A stretch of DNA of 40,404 nucleotides, from contig NZ_FNYW01000016.1 of the NCBI RefSeq assembly GCF_900109085.1, positions 1-40,404 of the forward strand. Direction: 5' to 3'. The translations under genes and the position numbers were made by a program. The notes below the pieces were generated by a model. It did no database searches, was not told where the DNA came from, and saw only the letters and a program-made list of their open reading frames with translations. Below, piece by piece: positions 1-8,283 of the stretch (its first letter is position 1; the number at the start of each line of letters is the position of its first letter). The DNA comes from Alkalibacterium gilvum. Its GTDB lineage: Bacteria > Bacillota > Bacilli > Lactobacillales > Carnobacteriaceae_A.

Positions 1-639
1 GGCTTCGCAACACCAGAGGTGTATGAGTCTTGTGAAGAAAATGAAAGTCAGTATGTGATCCGATTAAAGAACAATCGGAGGTTAAGTCAATTAGCTGAGC
101 AATCCGTACTTTACGGGGATAACCAAAAATGGGAAGATCGGGAAGTTCAGTATTTTTCAATGCCTTATCAAGCACAATCATGGTCGAAACCCCGTCGAGT
201 CTGTATACGATCAATCCGTGAAGCAGGAGAACTCCTCTTTCAACACGCATTCATTGTGACTAATCTATCCGATAATGTCTCACCTGAAGTCATATTCTCT
301 CTTTACGGCAAGCGAGGGACAATGGAGAATTTCATCAAAGAAGCGAAAGGTGGCTTTTATTTCGATAAAACAGATAGTCCACGCTTCTTAGAAAATCATG
401 TCAGAATGATGATTAGTCTGCTTGCATACAACCTCATCAACTGTCTAAAGACTATCGGCTTTGATAAAAAGAACCAAGGGATGACTATTCATTCCATCCG
501 ACTAACATTCCTTAAAGTCGCTGGCAAACTTGTGCAAACAGGCAGACGAGCCTATCTAAAATTGTCGAGTTATCATGTGTATCAAACTGAATTCTATAGG
601 GTCTTCGAGCGCCTACGGCGATCCAGTCAATGGATTTAA
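1..639 (+). CDS. IS1380-family transposase, 5'-truncated by the window edge
   Basis: The reading frame is already open at base 1 (GFATPEVYES...), so the GTG at 19 is an internal codon and not the start. The visible residues are the C-terminal half of a DDE transposase of the IS4/IS1380 superfamily. The hallmark is the block YGKRGTMENFIKEAKGG, with the third catalytic acidic residue (E of MEN) in the YxxRGxxE signature, followed by a long helical tail containing MMISLLAYNLIN. The N-terminal part carrying the first two catalytic aspartates is outside the window. No frameshift is visible in this part, so the copy may be intact. Family assignment is from recognised motifs; a subgroup cannot be given. 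Confidence 0.85.
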   Translation, partial: GFATPEVYESCEENESQYVIRLKNNRRLSQLAEQSVLYGDNQKWEDREVQYFSMPYQAQSWSKPRRVCIRSIREAGELLFQHAFIVTNLSDNVSPEVIFSLYGKRGTMENFIKEAKGGFYFDKTDSPRFLENHVRMMISLLAYNLINCLKTIGFDKKNQGMTIHSIRLTFLKVAGKLVQTGRRAYLKLSSYHVYQTEFYRVFERLRRSSQWI

Positions 640-846
640 ATCAGTCATCACGTTAATTTTTTGAATCAATCGTCTACAAGGGAGAAGTATGCCTTCAAAC
701 AAACAAGAGAATCGTAAGAAGGTTCATTTAGTTAAAATCTACTTCGAGAACGCACTATTTTGTAGAAAAATTCCCAATTTTTCCAAGAACGATTAATTTA
801 TTCAAGAAACCAGCTTAAATTATAGAGCTATGAATTATTCAGGATA
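1..846 (+). mobile_element. IS1380-family insertion sequence, right part (left part outside window)
   Basis: The element is identified by the transposase C-terminal half encoded at 1-639. After the stop codon there is about 200 bp of AT-rich non-coding DNA. The right end is not proven. I place it near 846 because the stretch around 829-846 (reading tatgaattattcaggata) looks like the kind of terminal repeat these elements carry, but the left end lies outside the window and cannot be paired with it. A strong bidirectional terminator starts just beyond, at 860. Confidence 0.55.
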
Positions 847-859
847 GTATTAAAGACTA

Positions 860-900
860 AAAGACTCCTGTCGGATTTTTAAAATCCGACAGGAGTCTTT
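860..900. terminator. Strong bidirectional hairpin terminator
   Basis: A perfect inverted repeat of about 20 bp is centred at 880 (arms around aagactcctgtcggatttt). It has A-rich and T-rich sequence on either side, so it can work in both directions. It separates the insertion sequence, read rightwards, from the leftward gene ending at 973. Confidence 0.85.
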
Positions 901-972
901 CTTATTGAAAGGAGCATAGCCATTTTTCGTCAGCTAGACTTCACGATAATTCAAAAGATAAACGATTCAATA

Positions 973-1959
973 TTATTTGTCAGAAGCTTTTACGCATGCT
1001 TCAAGCGTTTCTTTGACACTAGCGTAGACGTCATCTTCTTCATAGCCTAGTGGATCCATTGAGATTTTAGGATCGATACCCAAATCACGAGCTTTCATAT
1101 CTGCATTTAATACCATATGAATACCGTGTTCTTTACCTGCTGCAGCTGTTTTTTCGTCAATAGCCTTGTAGGGTGGTAAGACGGTCTCCAGGTCTACAAC
1201 AGGTACGTCAGTTTTGCCTTCTTGGCCCAAAGCATTTACCATCATTTCAGTAAATTCTTTGTGAGATAAATTGATTCCACCAAGTGGATAAGTGCCACGG
1301 TGTTCGCCTTTTTCCAATGCTCCGACAGCTGCATGAGCAACTTGCTTAGCTGTCACAGCAGCAGTACTGCCACCTAATGCAGGGAAGACTTCTTTATCTT
1401 TGATTTGATCCGTAAACATTTTCCAAAGCGGTGTACGGCCAGGCATCGTTCCAAATATATATGGAAGACGCAGACTACTTACACGCATTTTTCCTTCGCC
1501 TTCAGCAAAACCGATCTGTTCCTGTAGTAAACGCGTCGCAGGATATGCTTCGCTCTTAAGGTCCACATCAGTAATTCTTTCAGCAAATTCAGCAAAATAA
1601 GAACCAAAGATTACAAAGCTCTCTACGCCTGCCTTCACAGACAAACGTGCGAGACGTTGAGTTGGACGGACATTGGCTTCATAGAAAAATGAGAATGCAG
1701 GGGCATCAGGAATAGTTCGTTCATCTGCTCCAATAGCGTAAATAACACCATCAACATCACTTAAGATATCAAGAACTTCCTCATCACTCAATTCGTTGAC
1801 GTTCGCCAGCATGTTTTCAACATTATCACTTGAAAACATATCGTCGTCTGGCATAGGAGGTAAGGAAAGCGCCTTGACCTCGTATCCCTTACTTAACAGC
1901 TCCTTTGTTGTGTAATAACCTAAAAATCCAGTTCCACCTAAAACTAATATTTTATTCAT
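973..1959 (-). CDS. NAD(P)-binding epimerase/dehydratase-like protein (atypical extended SDR)
   Basis: This 328-residue protein starts with a Rossmann fold, GGTGFLG at residues 8-14, the GxxGxxG cofactor loop of extended short-chain dehydrogenases such as NAD-dependent epimerases. The usual YxxxK catalytic pair is not clear. At residues 139-143 the sequence is YPATR, so an arginine stands where lysine is expected, and the protein may be a redox sensor or an atypical reductase. The C-terminal part has no recognisable domain. The start is ATG, with a good ribosome binding site (GAAAGGTGG) 7-8 bases ahead. It is a single gene, divergent from the PDH-type operon. Its promoter (TATACT at 1984-1989, minus strand) carries a Fur-like box. 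The substrate is unknown. Confidence 0.7.
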   Translation of the reverse strand: MNKILVLGGTGFLGYYTTKELLSKGYEVKALSLPPMPDDDMFSSDNVENMLANVNELSDEEVLDILSDVDGVIYAIGADERTIPDAPAFSFFYEANVRPTQRLARLSVKAGVESFVIFGSYFAEFAERITDVDLKSEAYPATRLLQEQIGFAEGEGKMRVSSLRLPYIFGTMPGRTPLWKMFTDQIKDKEVFPALGGSTAAVTAKQVAHAAVGALEKGEHRGTYPLGGINLSHKEFTEMMVNALGQEGKTDVPVVDLETVLPPYKAIDEKTAAAGKEHGIHMVLNADMKARDLGIDPKISMDPLGYEEDDVYASVKETLEACVKASDK

Positions 1960-1983
1960 GTTATAACCACCTTTCTACCTTAC

Positions 1984-2012
1984 AGTATAGAGCAAAAAAA
2001 TTTAAAAGATAA
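1984..2012 (-). promoter_or_regulatory. Promoter of the SDR gene
   Basis: On the minus strand, -35 TTATCT (2007-2012) and -10 TATACT (1984-1989) are separated by 17 bp, about 25 bp before the ATG. It is the best match in the 282-bp divergent region for leftward transcription. Confidence 0.5.
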
Positions 2013-2021
2013 TCAATATCA
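2007..2021 (-). promoter_or_regulatory. Fur-like box overlapping the SDR promoter
   Basis: Read on the minus strand this is TGATATTGATTATCT. It matches the 7-1-7 Fur consensus TGATAATnATTATCA at 12 of 14 informative positions. It covers the -35 hexamer, so a bound Fur-family repressor (Fur, PerR or Zur) would block transcription. The consensus half-site TGATAAT favours Fur over PerR (TTATAAT) or Zur (CGTAAT). This is a prediction from sequence only. Confidence 0.4.
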
Positions 2022-2100
2022 TTTTGTATTGAAAATATTTATTCGCTAAAAAGCATAAAGAAGTTTTTAAAAGGAAAAAAGAAATAAAAATACTAAAACA

Positions 2101-2114
2101 AGTAAGCGTTTTCC
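2101..2114 (+). promoter_or_regulatory. cre-like site 1 (weak)
   Basis: The sequence agtaagcgttttcc matches the CcpA consensus TGWAANCGNTNWCA at all but the first and last positions. It lies just upstream of a possible promoter (TTGCAA at 2121-2126, 16 bp, TATAAC at 2143-2148). Confidence 0.35.
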
Positions 2115-2165
2115 TTATTGTTGCAATGTTATAAATATTATTTATAACTAAATAGGAAAAGCTAA

Positions 2166-2193
2166 TTGGCTAAGCAATATAACCAGTGATAAT
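2166..2193 (+). promoter_or_regulatory. Candidate promoter of the PDH-type operon
   Basis: TTGGCT (2166-2171) and GATAAT (2188-2193) are separated by 16 bp and would start transcription near 2200, about 40 bases before the first gene. A second candidate, TTGCAA/TATAAC at 2121-2148, lies upstream. Neither is a perfect consensus, as expected for a regulated promoter. Confidence 0.45.
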
Positions 2194-2207
2194 ATTTAAC
2201 TGTAGCA

Positions 2208-2221
2208 AGAAAACGTTTACA
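2208..2221 (+). promoter_or_regulatory. cre site 2 for CcpA carbon catabolite control
   Basis: The sequence agaaaacgtttaca matches the cre consensus TGWAANCGNTNWCA at 13 of 14 positions; only the first base differs. It sits just after the predicted transcription start and before the ribosome binding site (AGGAGG, 2228-2233), a position at which CcpA usually represses. It implies the operon is shut down when preferred sugars are present. Confidence 0.7.
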
Positions 2222-2241
2222 AAAAATAGGAGGTTTGAACA

Positions 2242-3348
2242 TTGGTAGAAAAATTAAGCAAGCTAAATTTCAATAAACTTGTAGAGGGTTATAAGGACGA
2301 CTTCAAAATGTATCAGGTTTTGGATGAGAAGGGGAAAGTTGTCGATGATAAGACGATGAAAGAATTCACTGATGAAGAATTAGTTGATTTAATGGAGGAT
2401 ATTGTCTGGGGAAGAGCTTTGGATGAACGTACAATTATTTTAAACAGACAAGGCGCGCTAGCTAACTATGCAACTGCTGGTGGACAAGAAGCAAGTCAGT
2501 TCGGAACGCTAAAAGGTTTAGAAAAGGGAGACTTCCTTGTTCCGGGATACAGAGATATTGGCGTATCCATCAAACATGGTCTGCCTATGGAACAAGCGTT
2601 CATGTGGTATAGAGGTCATGTAGGTGGGAATAAATACGATAAAGACTTTCAAATGATGGTGCCACAAGTTGTTGTCGCAGGCGGAATTACCCATGCAATG
2701 GGTGTAGCCTTTGCTAAGAAACGTCGGAATGAAGAGAATGTTGTTCTAGCATTTACTGGCGACTCAGCGACATCTGAAGGAGATTTCTATGAAGGAATCA
2801 ACTTCGCCGGTGCTTTTGGTGTACCACTTATCGTTGTTGTTCAAAACAATGGTTATGGTATTTCAGTACCCGTACATGAACAGACTGCGGCAGAAACACT
2901 TGCTCAAAAAGGTGTAGCAGCTGGTGTGGCATCAATTCAGGTTGATGGTATGGACCCTGTTGCAACCTATGCAGCGACTCGAAAAGCAAGAGAGTATGCT
3001 TTAAAAGAAAATAAACCTGTTTTGATTGAAACAATGACTTACCGTTTCGGACCACATACGATGTCAGATGATCCTAAGAAATATCGTACAGAAGAAGAAT
3101 TAAATGAGTGGAAGAAAAAAGATCCAATCGTACGTTTGAGAGCCTATTTGACAGAAAAAGGTCTGTGGGAAGAAAGCCGAGAAGAAGAAATTAAAAAAGA
3201 AGTAACCAAAGAAGCGCAACAAGCGATTGAAAAAATGAATCAAGAACCAGACATGAAGATTGTCGATTTACTTGAAAATATGTATGAAGTGAAACCTCAG
3301 AACATTCAAGAACAAATTGAAAAATACAAAGCAAAGGAGCAGAAGTAA
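2242..3348 (+). CDS. pdhA: 2-oxoacid dehydrogenase E1 alpha subunit, pyruvate dehydrogenase type
   Basis: This subunit is the thiamine-diphosphate-binding half of the E1 decarboxylase, which turns a 2-oxo acid into an acyl group on the lipoyl arm of E2. The 368-residue length and the overall sequence follow Bacillus-type PdhA (for example [30 protein letters not shown]). The TPP motif runs from residue 173 (GDS) to 202-203 (NN) with 26 residues between. The second glycine of the normal GDG is serine here, while the magnesium-ligand aspartate is kept. The start is TTG, chosen for an AGGAGG eight bases ahead; no ATG in the right place exists. It is the first gene of a run that continues into E1 beta after 2 bases. 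True substrate (pyruvate or another 2-oxo acid) is not certain, because ptb and buk lie downstream. Confidence 0.88.
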   Translation: MVEKLSKLNFNKLVEGYKDDFKMYQVLDEKGKVVDDKTMKEFTDEELVDLMEDIVWGRALDERTIILNRQGALANYATAGGQEASQFGTLKGLEKGDFLVPGYRDIGVSIKHGLPMEQAFMWYRGHVGGNKYDKDFQMMVPQVVVAGGITHAMGVAFAKKRRNEENVVLAFTGDSATSEGDFYEGINFAGAFGVPLIVVVQNNGYGISVPVHEQTAAETLAQKGVAAGVASIQVDGMDPVATYAATRKAREYALKENKPVLIETMTYRFGPHTMSDDPKKYRTEEELNEWKKKDPIVRLRAYLTEKGLWEESREEEIKKEVTKEAQQAIEKMNQEPDMKIVDLLENMYEVKPQNIQEQIEKYKAKEQK

Positions 3349-3350
3349 AC

Positions 3351-4328
3351 ATGGCTAATTTAACATTTGCAGGAGCTATTACAGATGGATTAAAAAATGC
3401 ACTAAATAAATTTGACGATACGATGATTTTTGGACAAGATGTTGGACCAAATGGTGGTGTATTTAGAATAACAGATGGCCTTCAAGATGAGTTTGGAGAT
3501 AAACGCGTTTTTGATACACCCTTAGCTGAATCAGGAATTTTAGGAATGACACTCGGTTTAGGCCATGAAGGATTCCGAGCTTTACCTGAATTACAGTTCA
3601 GTGCGTTCAGTACAGAAGCTATCAGTCCTATAATGGGCCAAATTTCCAGATATCGTTACCGTTATGGTGGCACAAGAAACTTGCCGATAACTATTCGTAC
3701 ACCTTTTGGCGGAGGAGTAGGAACACCTGAATTACACTCAGACAGTATGGAAGGATTATTCGGCGGCATACCTGGCTTACGCGTTGTTGTCCCTACAAAT
3801 CCTTATGATGCTAAAGGACTTTTATTATCAGCTATAGAATCAAACGATCCAGTAATTTTCTTGGAACATTTGAAATTATATCGATCAGTTAAAGGTGAAG
3901 TCCCTGAAGAGTACTATACTGTTCCGCTTGATAAAGCAGCTGTAGTGAAAGAAGGAACAGATGTAACGATTGTGACTTCCGGCTTCATGGTACATGAATC
4001 AATGAAAGCTGCAGACAAACTGGAAAAAGAAGGTATAAGTGCAGAAGTTATTGACTTAAGAACCATTGCTCCGATCGACATGGAGACAATTAGAAAATCA
4101 GTCGAAAAAACACATCGTGCAGTAGTCGTTCAGGAATCTCAAAGAGTTGCTGGTGTAGGTGGTAATCTTATGTCAGAAATTGGTGAGCGCTGCTTTATGG
4201 AATTAGATGCACCCGTTTCTCGTGTCACAGCTCCAGACAGTGTTTATCCTTTCGTACAAATTGAGAACGAATGGTTACCTGGACCAGACGCCATAGTCGA
4301 GAAAACAAAAGAAACTATTAATTTTTAG
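3351..4328 (+). CDS. pdhB: 2-oxoacid dehydrogenase E1 beta subunit, pyruvate dehydrogenase type
   Basis: This 325-residue protein has the normal length for PdhB/BkdB-type E1 beta. It carries the pyrimidine-binding transketolase domain in the N-terminal two thirds ([47 protein letters not shown]) and the transketolase C-terminal domain after about residue 200 ([28 protein letters not shown]). It pairs with E1 alpha to form the alpha2beta2 decarboxylase. It starts 2 bases after the E1 alpha stop, with the ribosome binding site AAAGGAG inside the end of that gene, so translational coupling is likely. No damage is seen. Confidence 0.92.
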   Translation: MANLTFAGAITDGLKNALNKFDDTMIFGQDVGPNGGVFRITDGLQDEFGDKRVFDTPLAESGILGMTLGLGHEGFRALPELQFSAFSTEAISPIMGQISRYRYRYGGTRNLPITIRTPFGGGVGTPELHSDSMEGLFGGIPGLRVVVPTNPYDAKGLLLSAIESNDPVIFLEHLKLYRSVKGEVPEEYYTVPLDKAAVVKEGTDVTIVTSGFMVHESMKAADKLEKEGISAEVIDLRTIAPIDMETIRKSVEKTHRAVVVQESQRVAGVGGNLMSEIGERCFMELDAPVSRVTAPDSVYPFVQIENEWLPGPDAIVEKTKETINF

Positions 4329-4339
4329 GAGGTATTTAA

Positions 4340-5698
4340 ATGTACGATGTAATATTGCCAGATGCCGGTGAAGGAACTGTTGAAAGCGAAATCGTCTCAT
4401 GGTTTTTTGATGAAGGTGATGAAGTCAAAGAAGATGATATCTTATTGGAAATGCAGAGCGATAAAGCTGTTGTAGAACTGCCAAGTCCTAAGAGTGGCAT
4501 ATTAAAAAAGAAACACTATGATGTAGGCGAACTTGCTCAAGTAGGCGAACCGGTGGCTACAATTGAATTAGAAGGTTCAGCCGGAGGTAGCACTGAAGAA
4601 AAAGAAGAAACTGCAGAAGTGCTGGTAGCCGAAGAAAAAGACGATAAAAAGGCTCAAGAAAAAGCTACTGAAACAAAAGCAGCCAAGTCGTCAGAAACAG
4701 AAAGTAAAGATAAAGCCGTTTCAGATGACTGGCGTACACTTGCAGTTCCGCGCGTTCGAATTTACGCTCGAAACAATAATGTGGATTTAACTCAAGTTGA
4801 GGGTACGGGGAATCACGGAAAAGTAACGATCGAAGATATTGATCGCTTTATGGCAAATCCAGAAGCACAAAAATCAGGATCGACGAGTGAAGAAAAAACT
4901 GAAGCTCGTGATGAGGAGCGTTCTCAAGTTTCCATGCCTAAATCAGACGTCAAACCTTACGAACCTTCTGAAACCGAAGGAACTTCAAAAGCGGATCGCG
5001 TTGAAAAAATAACACCTATGAGACGCGCTATCTCTCAAGCTATGGTAAACAGTAAAATGACATCACCACACGTCACTGTCTTCGATAAAGTAGAGGTTTC
5101 AGCTCTTGTTAAACATCGTGATGAAATGAAAACCATTGCAGCTAATAACGAGATTCGTTTAACCTATACTGCCTATTTTGTAAAAGCCTTAGTTGCAGTA
5201 TTAAAGAAATTCCCTGAATTGAATGCATCAATGAATTTAGATAAAGGGGAAATTTATTATCACCAGTATTACAATATTGGTGTTGCCGCTAATACACCTC
5301 AAGGGTTAGTTGTTCCGGTGGTCAAAAATGCTGAACGATTGAGCCTATTTGAAATAGCTAGTGAAGTGGGCGTTTTAGCAGAAAAAGCAACTGAAGGTAA
5401 ATTGAATTCAGATGAAATGAGTAATGGCTCAATGACTGTTACAAACGTTGGTGGAGCAGCTACTGGCGGGGTATGGTCTACGCCTATTATTAATCAGCCT
5501 GAAGTTGCAATAGTAGGAATGGGAAGAATCGAAAACGAGTTTTTACCGGATGAAGAAGGAAATCCAGTACTCAAACCGGTACTTAAAATTTCGTTTGCAT
5601 TTGATCATAGAGTGGTTGACGGGGTATATGCTCAGGAAGCAATAAACTTACTGAAAAAATACTTGAATAATCCAAACTTGTTATTATCGGAAGGATGA
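4340..5698 (+). CDS. pdhC: Dihydrolipoyl acyltransferase (E2) of a PDH-type complex
   Basis: This is the core of the complex: it carries acyl groups on a lipoyl arm and passes them to CoA. One lipoyl domain covers residues 1-76, with the lipoylated lysine K42 in QSDKAVVELPSP. That context is of PDH type and differs from the branched-chain (Bkd) type. An Ala/Glu/Lys-rich linker follows, then the E3/E1-binding domain at about 135-172 (VPRVRIYARNNNVDL...GKVTIEDI), a second charged linker, and the catalytic domain from about 220. The catalytic motif HRVVDG is at 423-428. The length of 452 residues fits a single-lipoyl E2. AGGAGG precedes the ATG. It is the third gene of the operon. Confidence 0.92.
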   Translation: MYDVILPDAGEGTVESEIVSWFFDEGDEVKEDDILLEMQSDKAVVELPSPKSGILKKKHYDVGELAQVGEPVATIELEGSAGGSTEEKEETAEVLVAEEKDDKKAQEKATETKAAKSSETESKDKAVSDDWRTLAVPRVRIYARNNNVDLTQVEGTGNHGKVTIEDIDRFMANPEAQKSGSTSEEKTEARDEERSQVSMPKSDVKPYEPSETEGTSKADRVEKITPMRRAISQAMVNSKMTSPHVTVFDKVEVSALVKHRDEMKTIAANNEIRLTYTAYFVKALVAVLKKFPELNASMNLDKGEIYYHQYYNIGVAANTPQGLVVPVVKNAERLSLFEIASEVGVLAEKATEGKLNSDEMSNGSMTVTNVGGAATGGVWSTPIINQPEVAIVGMGRIENEFLPDEEGNPVLKPVLKISFAFDHRVVDGVYAQEAINLLKKYLNNPNLLLSEG

Positions 5699-5707
5699 TG
5701 AAACACA

Positions 5708-7117
5708 ATGGTTGTTGGAAGTTTTGTTGAAGAAGTTGATACTGTAGTGATTGGATCTGGGCCTGGTGGGTATGTAGCAGCTATCCACGCTGCCCAGAAA
5801 GGTCATGATGTTGTTGTAATTGAGAAATCAGAAATTGGCGGAGTATGCCTAAATGTCGGTTGTATTCCTTCTAAAGCACTTATATCTGTAGGGAAAGAGG
5901 CCTATAAATCTCGCAATGAAACACCATTCGGTTTGGATTATAAAGGCTCAACGCTTGATTTCTCTAAAACACAGCAATGGAAAAATCAAGAAGTCGTAAA
6001 TAAATTAACATCTGGAATAGAAGCACTCCTTAAAAAATATAAAGTTAAAATTATAAAAGGTGTAGCCAATTTCAGTTCGAAAAATAGAGTCTCTGTGGTA
6101 AATGGGGATGAGTATTTTGGCTATGAATTTGAAAATGCCATCATAGCAACCGGAAGTAGTCCTATTGAAATACCGGGTTTTGAATTCAATGAAGATATAT
6201 TAGATTCAACAGGCTTATTGAATATTGATGAATTACCTGAATCTTTAACGATAATTGGTGGTGGATATATTGGTATGGAACTTGCTTTTGCTTTTTCAGA
6301 TTTAGGTAGTAAAGTGACCGTAATTGAAAGTTTGGACAGAGTCATGAATGGCTTTGAAAAAGACTTGATAAAGCCAGTATTAAACGCTGCAAAAAAGAAA
6401 AATATAGAAATTATTACTAATGCTAAAGCAACTTCCTATAAAAAGGATAAAAATAATCTTGTTTTATCTTATGAGAAAGATGGTAAAACTAACGAGATTG
6501 AAACAGAAAAAATCGCGGTAATGGTCGGAAGAAGACCGAACACAGAGGAATTATCACTTTCAATGGCTGGTGTTAAAAAGACAGCAGCCGGTCATATTGA
6601 AACCAATGAATTCGGCCAGACGACAACAGAGCATATTTTTGCTATAGGTGATGTCGTTGATGGACCGGCATTAGCCCACAAAGCCAGTTATGAGGCGAAA
6701 ATGGTTGTGGATAAAATGAGCGGAAACGAAGGAGCGGCTATCGACTATTTAGCAGTTCCTGCAGTCTGTTATACCTCCCCAGAAGTAGCCACAGTTGGTC
6801 TAACATATGATCAAGCCAAAGAGCAGGGGATCAATGCAGAGAAAGCAACATATAATTTTAAAAATAATGGAAGAGCCTTATCGATGGGAAAAACAGATGG
6901 TTTTATAAGAATGGTTATGGATGCAGATTCAAAACGTATTGTTGGTGCTCAACTGGTAGGTGCACATGTTGATGAATTAGTTAATAACATTACACTGGCA
7001 ATTGAAAACCTACTAACGGTTGAAGATGTTTCATTAACGATCCACAGTCATCCCTCATTATCAGAAGGTATTTTAGATGTAAGTGAAATATTATTAGGTG
7101 AACCAACGCATCAGTAA
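5708..7117 (+). CDS. lpdA: Dihydrolipoyl dehydrogenase (E3)
   Basis: This FAD flavoprotein reoxidises the dihydrolipoyl arm of E2 and makes NADH. It has 469 residues, the usual length. FAD loop GSGPGG is at residues 16-21, the redox disulfide is C47/C52 in GGVCLNVGCIPSK, and the NAD loop is GGGYIG in the middle. The C-terminal catalytic pair is H448 and E453 in HPSLSE. It starts 9 bases after the E2 stop. Just after it lies a 10-bp stem hairpin (7134-7163) that separates the E1-E2-E3 genes from the next genes and may reduce their expression. Confidence 0.95.
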   Translation: MVVGSFVEEVDTVVIGSGPGGYVAAIHAAQKGHDVVVIEKSEIGGVCLNVGCIPSKALISVGKEAYKSRNETPFGLDYKGSTLDFSKTQQWKNQEVVNKLTSGIEALLKKYKVKIIKGVANFSSKNRVSVVNGDEYFGYEFENAIIATGSSPIEIPGFEFNEDILDSTGLLNIDELPESLTIIGGGYIGMELAFAFSDLGSKVTVIESLDRVMNGFEKDLIKPVLNAAKKKNIEIITNAKATSYKKDKNNLVLSYEKDGKTNEIETEKIAVMVGRRPNTEELSLSMAGVKKTAAGHIETNEFGQTTTEHIFAIGDVVDGPALAHKASYEAKMVVDKMSGNEGAAIDYLAVPAVCYTSPEVATVGLTYDQAKEQGINAEKATYNFKNNGRALSMGKTDGFIRMVMDADSKRIVGAQLVGAHVDELVNNITLAIENLLTVEDVSLTIHSHPSLSEGILDVSEILLGEPTHQ

Positions 7118-7133
7118 TCTCAAACGGAAAAAT

Positions 7134-7163
7134 AAACCAACAATAGATAAAGGTTGTTGGTTT
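7134..7163 (+). terminator. Hairpin between lpdA and the EIIC-like gene (attenuator or weak terminator)
   Basis: Arms AAACCAACAA (7134-7143) and TTGTTGGTTT (7154-7163) are perfectly complementary around a 10-nt loop. The downstream bases (atctttcatt) are only partly T-rich. It may stop part of the transcripts or protect the upstream mRNA end, giving different levels of the two halves of the operon. Confidence 0.55.
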
Positions 7164-7198
7164 ATCTTTCATTAAAATAATTTAAGAGGGTGAATAAA

Positions 7199-8251
7199 TT
7201 GGAAAAAGATATGAACGCAAAAAAATTTATAATGAACGTTTTGAATGGTATTGCTTTAGGTACAGTTATCGCACTCATTTCAGGCGCTTTACTTGGAGAA
7301 ATCGTTAAAGCATTGAGCGACAGTGCCCCCTGGCTAGCTTATCTGGGTACAGCATTATCTATGTCTAATTCAATGATAGGACTACTTAGTGGTATTTTGA
7401 TAGGTCAAAGTTTTAAATTTACGCCTATTCAATCGATGTCTATAGGACTAGCTACTTTGTTTGGTTCGGGCGCCGTTAAAATGATCGATGGAGCAATTGT
7501 CCTAGCTGGAACGGGAGATATTATAAATATGGGTGTAACCGCTTCTGCAGGGGTATTGCTTGTTATGCTGTTAGGAAAAAGCTTGAAAGCCTATTCTATC
7601 ATTGTTATTCCTCCTGTTATTTTGGCTGTAGCCGGCGGGATCGGTTACTTTACTCTCCCATATATCGCAAAAATAACTGAAGTTATCGGTTTAGGTATTG
7701 AACAATTACTAACGTTACAGCCGATTATTTTAGCAGTGTTACTTGGAATGATATTCTCACTTCTTATTGTTTCACCAATCACATCAGTCGGAATAGCTGT
7801 TGCCATTTCATTAGCTGGAGTAGGTTCAGGAGCAGCCAACTTGGGGATAACCGCAACTGGTTTCGGTTTAGCTATTATGGGCTGGTCTGTTAATGATATG
7901 GGTACGAACCTGGCTCACTTTATTGGTTCACCTAAAATTCAAATGCCAAACGTCGTTAAAAAACCATTAATTATGGTTCCTATCTTAGCGAGCGCAGCAC
8001 TTACTGCATTGTTAGCTGTGGTATTTAATATTCAAGGAACACCGATGAGTGCAGGATTTGGATTCAGTGGACTAGTAGGACCAATCAATCACTTGAATCT
8101 AACTGAAAATGGCTGGACTGTTACAAATATTCTAATTACGATTCTAGTTTTTGTCGTCGCACCGATTACTTTTGGATTTATATCAAAATATGTCTTTATG
8201 AAAGTATGGCCGATCGTATCTCCTGAGGATTATCGACTGGATATTAAATAA
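7199..8251 (+). CDS. PTS_EIIC_2-type membrane protein (PfoR-like), orphan permease
   Basis: This is a very hydrophobic protein of about 350 residues with around ten membrane segments, glycine-rich throughout. It resembles the EIIC family called PTS_EIIC_2 (COG3641, PfoR-like), which lacks linked EIIA and EIIB domains; none is found in this operon. Known members are poorly characterised. The start is set at TTG 7199 because AAGAGGG (7184-7190) is 8 bases ahead; a GTG at 7190 would overlap that site. It lies between lpdA and ptb, which suggests it moves the substrate or product of the pathway (a 2-oxo acid or organic acid). That role is inference only. Confidence 0.7.
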   Translation: MEKDMNAKKFIMNVLNGIALGTVIALISGALLGEIVKALSDSAPWLAYLGTALSMSNSMIGLLSGILIGQSFKFTPIQSMSIGLATLFGSGAVKMIDGAIVLAGTGDIINMGVTASAGVLLVMLLGKSLKAYSIIVIPPVILAVAGGIGYFTLPYIAKITEVIGLGIEQLLTLQPIILAVLLGMIFSLLIVSPITSVGIAVAISLAGVGSGAANLGITATGFGLAIMGWSVNDMGTNLAHFIGSPKIQMPNVVKKPLIMVPILASAALTALLAVVFNIQGTPMSAGFGFSGLVGPINHLNLTENGWTVTNILITILVFVVAPITFGFISKYVFMKVWPIVSPEDYRLDIK

Positions 8252-8283
8252 ACAGAAATTATATAAGAAAGCAGGGATGAAAT

